DNA from: an uncultured Clostridia bacterium
Lineage (GTDB): Bacteria > Bacillota > Clostridia > Christensenellales > Borkfalkiaceae
Length of the DNA: 64,000 bases
Assembly (NCBI GenBank): GCA_947625095.1
Contig: CANQMX010000001.1
Span: 1-64,000 of the forward strand
Direction: 5' to 3'
Shown here: positions 8,908-17,347 of the stretch, one piece after another
Layout: every line of letters begins with the position of its first letter
How positions within the stretch are numbered: the stretch's first letter is position 1
The notes under the pieces: model-generated
What the model was told of the DNA's origin: nothing
Database searches by the model: none
Seen by the model: only the letters and a program-made list of their open reading frames with translations
Position numbers and translations under genes: made by a program

Positions 8908-10056
8908 ATGAACAGCATAGAAAGACGGAATGAACGCTATAAGCGGCGTAAGGCGGCAAGAGAGAAGAAAAAGCAACTGAACGATGAACAGCACGGAAAC
9001 TACGAGCAGGTTTTCACATTCGACCACCTGTATAAAAGTTATAAGAAATGCTGTTCCGGGGTTGGTTGGAAATCGAGTACCCAAAGATATAAGACGAACG
9101 CGCTCTACAATGTGGTAGATACCTACAACGCTTTGATGGCTTGCACCTATAAAAGCCGCGGGTTCTACGAGTTCGATATTGTAGAGCGCGGGAAACCGAG
9201 GCACATTCAAAGTGTGCATATCTCGGAGCGGGTAGTTCAGCGATGCCTGTGCGACTACTCCCTCGTACCGACGTTCTCCCGTTCGTTCATATACGATAAT
9301 GGCGCGTGTATGAAGAACAAAGGCATCGACTTCGCCATTCACAGAATCACCTGCCACCTGCGGCGATTCTATCGAGAGTACAAAGATGACGGCTATGTGC
9401 TGCTGTTCGATTTCTCAAAATACTTCGACAACATTCAGCATCAGCCGCTCATCGAGATTGTCAAAGACCGCTACTCCGACGAGCGGATGCAGAATCTCAT
9501 TATCGCATTCATCACCGCGTTCGGCGAAAAGGGTTTGGGGCTTGGCAGTCAAATCTCTCAAATCAGCGCACTTATGTTTCCAAATGCGCTCGACCACTTC
9601 ATCAAGGAAAAACTGCGCATCAAATATTACGGTCGATATATGGACGACGGCTATCTCATCCATCACGACAAGGCGTATTTGGTGGAGTGTCGGAAGCGGA
9701 TCATCGAACTGTGTCATTCGTTAGGCATCGTGATGAACGTGAAGAAAACGCAGATTGTGAAACTGTCGCGTGGGTTTACGTTCTTGAAAACAAAGTTCAG
9801 TTATTCCTCGACCGGGCGTATCATCAAGAAACCCGCCCGCAAAGGAATTACGGGAATGCGGCGTAAACTCAAAAAGTTTAGACGGTGGGTAGATGAGGGT
9901 CGGATGACTTTCGACGACGTGAACACGTCCTATCAATCGTGGAGAGGGCATTTGAAGAAATGTAATTCATATCGAACCCTCAAACGGATGGATAAACTAT
10001 TCAAAAAATTATTCAAGGAGGAACTGTCGAATGAACGAACAGGAAATAGCCCTTAA
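8908..10056 (+). CDS. DGR-type reverse transcriptase
   Basis: YMDD catalytic box (9637-9648); LGSQISQ at 9541-9561 matches the DGR motif-4 signature [L/I/V]GxxxSQ; adjacent to TR. Confidence 0.95.
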   Translation: MNSIERRNERYKRRKAAREKKKQLNDEQHGNYEQVFTFDHLYKSYKKCCSGVGWKSSTQRYKTNALYNVVDTYNALMACTYKSRGFYEFDIVERGKPRHIQSVHISERVVQRCLCDYSLVPTFSRSFIYDNGACMKNKGIDFAIHRITCHLRRFYREYKDDGYVLLFDFSKYFDNIQHQPLIEIVKDRYSDERMQNLIIAFITAFGEKGLGLGSQISQISALMFPNALDHFIKEKLRIKYYGRYMDDGYLIHHDKAYLVECRKRIIELCHSLGIVMNVKKTQIVKLSRGFTFLKTKFSYSSTGRIIKKPARKGITGMRRKLKKFRRWVDEGRMTFDDVNTSYQSWRGHLKKCNSYRTLKRMDKLFKKLFKEELSNERTGNSP

Positions 10057-10339
10057 AATCAACGACCACGAACACGAAATCAAATCCCTAAAACATAGGG
10101 TTGACGAAGTGGAAGAAAGGCAATCGGAAATCTCGTCTTTAACTCAATCCGTCAATGAGTTGGCAATCAATATGCGCTATATGATGGAAGAACAAAAGGC
10201 GCAGGGTGAACGGTTGCGCAAGATCGAAGCAGAGCCGCTTGACGATGCGAAGCATTATAAGCGGTTGGCTATCGGGTGCATCATTACAACGGTCATCGGC
10301 GGCATCATCGGGGCATTGCTCACGTTGATATTCGCTTGA
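10031..10339 (+). CDS. Coiled-coil protein with C-terminal TM segment (XhlA/hemolysin-like phage protein)
   Basis: 102 aa, helical coiled coil then LAIGCIITTVIGGIIGALLTLIFA. Confidence 0.55.
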   Translation: MNEQEIALKINDHEHEIKSLKHRVDEVEERQSEISSLTQSVNELAINMRYMMEEQKAQGERLRKIEAEPLDDAKHYKRLAIGCIITTVIGGIIGALLTLIFA

Positions 10340-10364
10340 CAAAATTTTTATTCGGAGGTACATT

Positions 10365-10700
10365 ATGAACTCAAACGTTTTGGAACTCATTTTGACGATT
10401 GTCTTTGCCATCTTGACGGTCGTCGGCATCGGCTTCTCCTACTACTTCTACATAAAGTCGAAGATCAATGCGGCAATCGCCGGGAAAATCGACGAAGCCG
10501 AAATCGACGGCAAGGTGGGCGAAGAAAAGAAAGCCGAAGTCATCGCGCAGTTGCAGAAGTTGATACCTACTATTTTGAAACCCTTTATCACCCCTGCGAT
10601 GCTCGATGCGTTGGTTCAGGCGGCGTTCGACAAGATCGAAGAATACGCCAAAAAACAGGTAGAGAAAGGAAAACAGGAGGGCGGCAATGAAAACGGTTAA
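10365..10700 (+). CDS. Holin-like small membrane protein
   Basis: N-terminal TM then charged tail; late-gene position. Confidence 0.45.
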   Translation: MNSNVLELILTIVFAILTVVGIGFSYYFYIKSKINAAIAGKIDEAEIDGKVGEEKKAEVIAQLQKLIPTILKPFITPAMLDALVQAAFDKIEEYAKKQVEKGKQEGGNENG

Positions 10701-11109
10701 GGCGATACTGTTTTGGCTCGTGTCGTGGACGTGGGGCTTGCCTATGACCCTTTTCGGGCTGCTCTGCGCCCTTGCAATGCTCATCACGGGGCATAAGCCG
10801 CATCTCTTTCACTACTTCGTGTATTTCGAGGTAGGACACGCTTGGGGCGGCTTTGAAGCGGGCTGTTTCTTCTTCGTACAGAAAGGCGCGGGCATCTCCA
10901 TCAAGCAGCACGAAGCCGGACACGGCTTGCAGAACATAATGCTCGGTGTGTTTATGCCGTTCGTCATCAGCATCCCGTCAATGGTGCGTTATTGGTACAG
11001 AGAATACCTCGTCCGCTCCGGGAAGAAACTCTCGTGGGAACTGCCGCCATACGACGGAATATGGTTCGAGGGATGGGCTACCGCGCTCGGCAAGAAACAT
11101 TATAATTAA
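10687..11109 (+). CDS. Membrane protein with HExxH motif, end of prophage
   Basis: Two hydrophobic segments and HEAGHGLQN motif. Confidence 0.45.
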   Translation: MKTVKAILFWLVSWTWGLPMTLFGLLCALAMLITGHKPHLFHYFVYFEVGHAWGGFEAGCFFFVQKGAGISIKQHEAGHGLQNIMLGVFMPFVISIPSMVRYWYREYLVRSGKKLSWELPPYDGIWFEGWATALGKKHYN

Positions 11110-11113
11110 GGAA

Positions 11114-11142
11114 AAAACACCGCTCAATCGAAGCGGTGTTTT
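11114..11142 (+). terminator. Rho-independent terminator at prophage right end
   Basis: aaaacaccgct-caatcga-agcggtgtttt, 11-bp perfect stem. Confidence 0.8.
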
Positions 11143-11197
11143 ACATTGATTGCAAACGCGAACCCACAGACAATATAGGGTGCGTATTTGCTTGTTA

Positions 11198-11583
11198 TGG
11201 TGGACCTGCGGAGAATTGAACTCCGGTCTTACAAGGTTCAGACGCGGACACTACACGCTTAGTCGGTGATCGGTCTCGCCCGAAAAAAGTTCGCCGACAA
11301 CCTTTTTGCGGGCATACCCCCGAAATTCATCGCGCGGCGGGGGAGGTGCGCCGACGCACAACGTTCCCTACTCAATGACGCCCTGTCCGCGGCCGTAGGA
11401 CTCCGCGGCAGAACGGGGCTTAAAGGTTAAGCCGCAAGCGCTACGCGGCGAGCCGAAGCTCTGCGCGCGGAAGCGCGTCTGCTGGATTTATCGTCAGCAA
11501 TTAAAATTTTTCCGTTTTTACGGAGCCGAGCCTCCGGCGTGCGTCCGACGAGATCCGCTTGCAATCGAATCCGAAACAGGCCC
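11198..11583 (-). ncRNA. ssrA: tmRNA
   Basis: Minus strand: 5' GGGCCTG... pairs with 3' ...CAGGTCC-ACCA; T-arm GGAGTTCAATTCTCC; tag ORF at 11427-11498 ending ...VALAA-stop. Confidence 0.92.
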
Positions 11584-11732
11584 ATAAGCGACTTTCGTCC
11601 TATCTATATTATACCCGCGCCGCAAAATTGTCAACCGTTTTTATGTTGAAAGAAAACCCGCCGCCCGCCCTATATAAACCTGTCGTATAAAAACCGCCGC
11701 CCGCCGCAAAGAACGCGGCGGGCGGCATATTT

Positions 11733-11942
11733 TTACCAATCTTTTCTGCCGCACAGCACATCGATGGAAACGCCGAAGAGGTCGGCGAGTTTCCACAGGT
11801 ACGAAAGCGTCGGTTCGCCGTCCGCCCTCTCCCACTTGCTCACGCACTGCTGGGTGACCCCCACCGCCTCGGCGAGTTTCCCCTGCGAAAGCCCGCGCTC
11901 TCTCCGCAGAACTTTCAAATTTTCCGAAAATTTAATTTCCAC
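11733..11942 (-). CDS. XRE-family HTH transcriptional regulator
   Basis: LRRERGLSQGKLAEAVGVTQQCVSKWERADGEPTL. Confidence 0.85.
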   Translation of the reverse strand: MEIKFSENLKVLRRERGLSQGKLAEAVGVTQQCVSKWERADGEPTLSYLWKLADLFGVSIDVLCGRKDW

Positions 11943-11953
11943 AAAAAAATTTT

Positions 11954-12003
11954 ACAACTATTCTTGTGAAATATTTGACACACAACAATAGTTGTGATAC
12001 AAT
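11954..12003 (+). promoter_or_regulatory. Sigma-70-type promoter overlapping inverted-repeat operator
   Basis: TTGACA (11975-11980) - 17 bp - TACAAT (11998-12003); acaactatt (11954-11962) / aatagttgt (11987-11995) inverted repeat. Confidence 0.75.
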
Positions 12004-12027
12004 TTATGCAAATACTTACAAGGAGAT

Positions 12028-12579
12028 TTGAAAATGAAAACGTTTAAGATTACAAGATTTGTTTTGCAAATCGTCTCCCTTGCGCTGTTCCTCGGGAGTC
12101 TCGTGATTTGCGGGATCGACGTGGCGGAAGCCAACACCGCGTTTATGGCCGCCATGACGGCCTATGTCGGCATCTTCGCGCTGGCGTCGGTCGGCGTCTT
12201 TTTGATGTCCTCCTCCGCCGATACCCCTCGGCGCGTGGGGCACGGCCTCGCGATCTCCTCCTACGCCATCGGGCTAACCATTGCGCTCATCGATATCAAC
12301 AACGCGTCCGCCGCGATTCTGATGCTTGTCGCCGTGATCGCATTGGTGTTCTACTATTTCTGCTGCCTCATCATCAAGATCATGCAGAAGAGTTTTCCCC
12401 ATGCGGAAAGCCCCAGCGACGATATCCGCATCGTGCGCGTGAAGGAGTGGAAGCAGATCATGGAGGAAGGCATCATTTCCAAGGAGGAATACGAGGCAAA
12501 GCGTTGCCAGATTTTGGGAATTAAGATGCCGCCCGAAAAGCCCGCGGAAGAAAAGGCGGAGAGCAAACCTCGCGCCTGA
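12028..12579 (+). CDS. Membrane protein with C-terminal SHOCT-like segment
   Basis: Four hydrophobic segments; EWKQIMEEGIISKEEYEAKRCQILG. Confidence 0.7.
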   Translation: MKMKTFKITRFVLQIVSLALFLGSLVICGIDVAEANTAFMAAMTAYVGIFALASVGVFLMSSSADTPRRVGHGLAISSYAIGLTIALIDINNASAAILMLVAVIALVFYYFCCLIIKIMQKSFPHAESPSDDIRIVRVKEWKQIMEEGIISKEEYEAKRCQILGIKMPPEKPAEEKAESKPRA

Positions 12580-12600
12580 CGGCACAACCGAATATCAAAC

Positions 12601-12627
12601 AAGGCAGGGTATCCGCCCTGCCTTTTC
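12601..12627 (+). terminator. Rho-independent terminator
   Basis: aaggcaggg-tatcc(g)-ccctgcctttt. Confidence 0.7.
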
Positions 12628-12656
12628 TTATGCTTTTTAATTCAAATCCCACGTTT

Positions 12657-14660
12657 TCAATTCAAAACCACGTCTTTGAGGCTCTCGTACTTCTCCATAG
12701 CGGCGCGGCGCACCTCGTCGAAGTTCAGCCGCCGCTCGCAGGCCTCATCGGCGAGTTTTTTCGCCGTAAAGATGACCTCCGTCGAATACCGCAAATTTTT
12801 GATGTCAGTGAGGAACTTCCCGCTCTGCCGCGTGCCCAAAAAATCGCCGCTACCGCGCAATTCGAGGTCCTTTTCGGCGAGTTTGAAGCCGTCCGTCGTC
12901 GTGCGCAGGATATTCAGCCGCTCCGTCGCCGTCTCGCTCTCGCTGCCCACGAGGAGGAAGCACCAGCTCTTTTCGCTCCCCCGCCCCACGCGGCCGCGGA
13001 GCTGGTGCAGTTGCGAAAGCCCGAACCGCTCGGCGTTATACACCACCATGATGGTCGCGTCGGGCACGTCCACACCCACCTCGATGACCGTCGTGGAGAC
13101 GAGGCAATCGTACTTTTTCTCCTTGAACGCCGCCATCACCTCCGCCTTTTCCCTGTCCTTCATCCTACCGTGGAGAAGGGCAAAGCGCACGTCGGGGAGC
13201 CTGCCGCGCAGTTCCTCATAAAGTTCGGTGACCGAAGTCACCTCCCCCTCATCGTCATCTATTTTGGCGCAGACGAAGTACGCCTGCCTGCCCTTTTTGG
13301 TCTCGCCGCGGATGTATTCGAGCATATCGTTATACTTCCGCTCGGGAATGACGGCGGTGGAGATCTCCTGCCGCGCGCGGGGCTTATCGGGGATGGTCGT
13401 AATATCCAGATCGCCGTAAAAGATGAGCGAGAGCGTGCGCGGAATGGGCGTCGCGGACATGACCAAAATATCCAAATTCTCGCCTTTTTCACTCAATATA
13501 TTGCGCTGTGCAACGCCAAAACGGTGCTGCTCGTCGCACACGCAGAAGGCAAGATTGCGAAAGTGCACATCCCCCTGCAACACGGCGTGCGTGCCGCATA
13601 GAATATCCACTTCGCCCGCAGCAAGCGCCGCTTTTATCTCCCGCTTCTCCTTTGCCGAAGTCCCGCCCGCAAGGTAGGCAACGCGGCGTTCGGGGAACAT
13701 CTTTTGCAAAAGCGCAAAGTTTTGCGCGGCGAGCACTTCGGTCGGCGAAAGGTACACGGCCTGATAGCCGCTTTGCACCGCCATGAAGATGCCCGTCAGC
13801 GCGACCGCCGTCTTACCGCTTCCCACGTCTCCCTGCAAAAGGCGATTCATGCGGTGCGGCGAGGTGACATTGTCGTAAATGGCGCGCACGGCGGCCTGTT
13901 GTCCGGAGGTAAATTCAAAGGGAAACCGCCGCTCGAACGCCGCCACCTCGCGCTCCGTCACGGCGTAGGGATTGGTGCGCACGTCGTTGCGATCCCCCTT
14001 GATGAGTTTGAAGGCGGTGAGCAGGATAAAGTACTCCTCGAGGGCGACGCGCGCCGCCCCATTCAGCATTTCCTCGTGTGTTTTGGGGAAATGAGTGTTG
14101 AAAAATGCCTCTTTCAGGTCGGAAAGTCTGTATTTTTTCTGCAACTCGATGGGAATGACCGAGCGCAATTCCTCGGCGCGCAGGGCGCTCAAAACGGCGT
14201 CGCGCACGATGCGCTGGGTGAGGCTCCCCTTCAGCGGGTACACGGGCACGAGGCCTTTGAGGCGCGCGTTTTTTTCGAGCGGCTCGAAGGTGGGATTTAC
14301 GATGCTCACCTGCCCGTAGCGGTTCTGCACCCGCCCGTAAAAGAGGTACTCGCCCGGTTTCAAGCGCGTGGCGAGGTAGGGCATATTGAACCAGACCGCC
14401 GTGAAGAGGTCGCCGTCCTGTTCGAGGTGCGCCCGCACGATCTTGAGCCTGCCCGTATAGCGCACGGGTTCGACGGCGACAAGGCGGCAGGCGAGAAGCG
14501 CCATGTCGTTGTGGTAGACCTCGCGCACCGAAGCCCTGTTCGTCATATCGAGGTAGGCGCGCGGAAAGTACCGCACAAGGTCGGCGCTCGTTGTGATCCC
14601 CAACTTATTCAGTTCCTTCGCGCGCTTTTCCGTCACGCCTTTGAGCGATATCAAATTCAT
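12657..14660 (-). CDS. recG: ATP-dependent DNA helicase RecG
   Basis: GDVGSGKT, DEQHRFG, QLRGRVGRG; full length. Confidence 0.95.
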   Translation of the reverse strand: MNLISLKGVTEKRAKELNKLGITTSADLVRYFPRAYLDMTNRASVREVYHNDMALLACRLVAVEPVRYTGRLKIVRAHLEQDGDLFTAVWFNMPYLATRLKPGEYLFYGRVQNRYGQVSIVNPTFEPLEKNARLKGLVPVYPLKGSLTQRIVRDAVLSALRAEELRSVIPIELQKKYRLSDLKEAFFNTHFPKTHEEMLNGAARVALEEYFILLTAFKLIKGDRNDVRTNPYAVTEREVAAFERRFPFEFTSGQQAAVRAIYDNVTSPHRMNRLLQGDVGSGKTAVALTGIFMAVQSGYQAVYLSPTEVLAAQNFALLQKMFPERRVAYLAGGTSAKEKREIKAALAAGEVDILCGTHAVLQGDVHFRNLAFCVCDEQHRFGVAQRNILSEKGENLDILVMSATPIPRTLSLIFYGDLDITTIPDKPRARQEISTAVIPERKYNDMLEYIRGETKKGRQAYFVCAKIDDDEGEVTSVTELYEELRGRLPDVRFALLHGRMKDREKAEVMAAFKEKKYDCLVSTTVIEVGVDVPDATIMVVYNAERFGLSQLHQLRGRVGRGSEKSWCFLLVGSESETATERLNILRTTTDGFKLAEKDLELRGSGDFLGTRQSGKFLTDIKNLRYSTEVIFTAKKLADEACERRLNFDEVRRAAMEKYESLKDVVLN

Positions 14661-14781
14661 TGTAATTTACAAAATTTTATTTCAATATTTTGAGAGAACT
14701 CTTCCGCTCGCTCCGCCACCGCAAACGCCTGTTTCCCCCACTTTCCGCTATCAAAAAAGAGCGGCGCGCCGCTCCTTAATT

Positions 14782-16434
14782 TCATTCGAGGGAAAGCAAG
14801 TAGAAGTACACGGGCTGCCCGCCGTAGTGGAAGTCGACGTCGCAATCGGGAAAGGCCTCCTGCACCTTTTCGGTCAGCGCCTTGGCGTCCGCCTCCTGCA
14901 CGTCCTCGCCGTAGTAGAGGGTGATGACTTCGTGGTAGTCCTCTTTCAGTTTATCGAGGAGTTTCAAGACCGTCTCGTCGATGGAGTTGCTCTTTGCAAG
15001 AATTTTCTTGTCGTCAAGCCCGATGATGTCCCCCTCCTTGATGGAGAACCCGTTGACGCTCGTCGTGCGCACGGCGTGGGTCACCTGTCCCGATTTCACG
15101 TTGTCGAGGGCGTGGATCATGTTGGTCTTGTTCTCTTCGGCGCTCGCCTCGGGGGAGAACGCCAGCGCCGCCGCAAAGCCCTGCGGCACGTTTTTGGTGG
15201 GAATGACGTGAATGGTGCGGTTTTCCACAAGCGCCTTGGCCTGTTCGGCCGCCAGAATGATGTTTTTGTTGTTGGGGAAGACAAACACGTTCTCCGCGTT
15301 GATCTTCTGCACCGCCGTCGCGATGTCGGAGGCGGAGGGGTTCATCGTCTGCCCGCCCTCGATGACGCGGTCGACGAAGAGATCCTTGAAGATATCCGAA
15401 AGCCCCTCGCCCGCGCACACGGCAAGCATCCCCTGGTCCTTCTTTTCGGCCTCGCGCTTGGCGCGCAGCGCCCTGTTCTGCTCGAGCATATTCTCGATCT
15501 TAGGCCTGTCGAGTTCGCCGAGTTCCAAGGCATAGGTGAGGGCGACCCCGGGGCAGTTGGTGTGAACGTGCACCTTCACCATCTCCAGATCGCCGATGCA
15601 GATGACGCTGTCCCCGATCGCCATCAAATTTTCGCGCAATTTATCGATGTCGGCGAGCGTCGTGCTCTTTTTGAGGTTGATGATGAAGAACTCGGTGCAG
15701 TAGGCGAATTGAATTTCGCCGAGGTCCATGTTGATGATGTCGGAGTTGTCGCCGAACTCCGCGTCCATGGAGCGCGCGGCGTTCGCGGCCTCCGTCTGCA
15801 CTTCGGAGACGATCTCGTCGCCCATGAGCGCCGCCAAAAAGCCGCGCATGATGGTCATAAGCCCCACGCCGCCGGAGTCCACCACCCCCGCCTTCTTTAG
15901 AACGGGCAACAGTTCGGGCGTCTTGGCAAGCGCCCTGTCCCCCTCCTCGATGATGGCGGGGAGGAAGGTCTCAAAGTCCTTGTTCTTGCCCGCGACCTTC
16001 ACCGCGTACTCGCTCATCATGCGGACGACGGTCAAAATCGTGCCCTCTTTGGGGATGGAAACGGCGTTGTAGGCCACCTTCGTGCCCGCCTCCAAAGCGC
16101 GCGCAAAGGCCTTGGTATCCACTTCGGGCTTGCCGTCGCGGAGGACGGAGCACAGCCCGCGGAAAATCTGAGAAAGAATGACGCCCGAATTGCCCCTTGC
16201 GCCGCGGAGCGCACCCTTGGAGATGCTGTCGCACACTTCGGGGAAGCTGTTGGAGGCCGTACCCGAAAGTTCCTTGACGGCGGACTGCATCGTGAGGGAC
16301 ATATTCGTGCCCGTGTCGCCGTCGGGGACGGGGAACACGTTTAGGGCGTCCACTTTTGCCCGATTGTTATCGAGCATTTTTGCGCCGACCAACACCATTT
16401 TGCGAAAGACGGCGCAATTTATGGTTTTTTGCAT
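14782..16434 (-). CDS. DAK2/DegV-partner fatty-acid kinase-like protein (YloV/FakA family)
   Basis: NVFPVPDGDTGTNMSLTM, GARGNSGVILSQI; adjacent to yloU-like gene. Confidence 0.9.
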   Translation of the reverse strand: MQKTINCAVFRKMVLVGAKMLDNNRAKVDALNVFPVPDGDTGTNMSLTMQSAVKELSGTASNSFPEVCDSISKGALRGARGNSGVILSQIFRGLCSVLRDGKPEVDTKAFARALEAGTKVAYNAVSIPKEGTILTVVRMMSEYAVKVAGKNKDFETFLPAIIEEGDRALAKTPELLPVLKKAGVVDSGGVGLMTIMRGFLAALMGDEIVSEVQTEAANAARSMDAEFGDNSDIINMDLGEIQFAYCTEFFIINLKKSTTLADIDKLRENLMAIGDSVICIGDLEMVKVHVHTNCPGVALTYALELGELDRPKIENMLEQNRALRAKREAEKKDQGMLAVCAGEGLSDIFKDLFVDRVIEGGQTMNPSASDIATAVQKINAENVFVFPNNKNIILAAEQAKALVENRTIHVIPTKNVPQGFAAALAFSPEASAEENKTNMIHALDNVKSGQVTHAVRTTSVNGFSIKEGDIIGLDDKKILAKSNSIDETVLKLLDKLKEDYHEVITLYYGEDVQEADAKALTEKVQEAFPDCDVDFHYGGQPVYFYLLSLE

Positions 16435-16474
16435 TTTGATCTCCTGAAAGAATGGCTGAAACGCGGAGACGGAG

Positions 16475-16825
16475 TTAGAGTTTGAGACCGATGACGTTGA
16501 CGTTCACGGTGTCCACGATCATGCCCGTGAACTTTTCCACCTTGTACTTGACGGCCTCTTTCAGAGATTCCGCCACCGCCTCGATGGAGACGCCGTACTT
16601 GATGAGCACATAAACGTCGATAAAGATCCGGTTTCCTTGGGTCGTAATTTTAACGCCCTTGCCTCCCGCGTCCTTTTTGAGCAGTTCGGCGAGCGTGTCC
16701 GTAAAGCGGTGCGAAACGGTATCCACGATGCCGTAACTCTCCACCGCAGCCTGCGACGCAACCTTGGCAATGGCAAGGTCAGATATCGAAATTTTTCCGT
16801 ATGCGTTGCTCGTGCTGACAGACAT
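16475..16825 (-). CDS. Asp23/Gls24 family protein (YloU-like)
   Basis: YGKISISDLAIAKVASQAAVESYGIV; synteny with yloV and rpmB. Confidence 0.85.
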   Translation of the reverse strand: MSVSTSNAYGKISISDLAIAKVASQAAVESYGIVDTVSHRFTDTLAELLKKDAGGKGVKITTQGNRIFIDVYVLIKYGVSIEAVAESLKEAVKYKVEKFTGMIVDTVNVNVIGLKL

Positions 16826-17041
16826 ATGCTCTCCTTGAACCTCAATACCTATTCTACCCCATCGCGCCTGTTTTTGCAAGCGATATTGTAAAAATTTTCC
16901 CTCTTTCTAAAAAATTTTCAAATTTTTCCCGCAAATTTAATTGCTTTTTTGCCTCCTCTTATGGTATCATAAGGAAGCGCGGCGTGCGGGGTTTTGCTGC
17001 CGCGCGGCAAAAAATCGGAATTACCCATCGGAGGTGGAGAT

Positions 17042-17230
17042 ATGTCAAGAGTGTGCAGTATCTGCGGAAAAGGTCAGGTGGCGGGGAACAACGTCAGCCA
17101 CTCCCACCGCAAGACGAAGAGGACGTTTGCGGCGAACGTGCAGAAAGTCACCTATAAGCAGGATGGCAAGGTGACGACGGGCTACGTCTGCGCGCGTTGC
17201 CTCAAGAGCGACAAGGTAGAAAGAGTTTAA
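17042..17230 (+). CDS. rpmB: 50S ribosomal protein L28
   Basis: MSRVCSICGKGQVAGNNVSHSHRKTKRTF. Confidence 0.96.
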   Translation: MSRVCSICGKGQVAGNNVSHSHRKTKRTFAANVQKVTYKQDGKVTTGYVCARCLKSDKVERV

Positions 17231-17247
17231 CTTTTATAAGAAGCGGG

Positions 17248-17280
17248 AGCCGCAACGTTTGGTTGCGGCTCTTCCTTTTT
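17248..17280 (+). terminator. Terminator after rpmB
   Basis: gagccgcaac-gtttg-gttgcggctc then T-rich. Confidence 0.75.
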
Positions 17281-17347
17281 GTGCGAATTTTTCTGTGTGA
17301 AAGCACCGCGGCAACATTGCCGCGGCGCTTTTTGTATTTATTACTTT

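Noticed and set aside
8080-9357. 425-aa minus-strand ORF across TR and RT
   Set aside because: Antisense to a convincing RT gene and to the TR; Arg/Val/His-rich shadow composition; no recognisable motif.
8908-10056. Retron or group II intron RT
   Set aside because: Motif LGSQISQ, adjacent VR/TR pair and Avd-like gene point to a DGR; no intron RNA domains or msr/msd evident.
11641-11732. Second small gene on the minus strand (68-aa ORF 11641-11847)
   Set aside because: Out of frame with the clear XRE regulator and overlapping its terminator palindrome.
12630-14693. Long plus-strand ORFs (12630-13601, 13704-14693) opposite recG
   Set aside because: Antisense shadow ORFs of a high-GC gene; recG on the minus strand is unambiguous.
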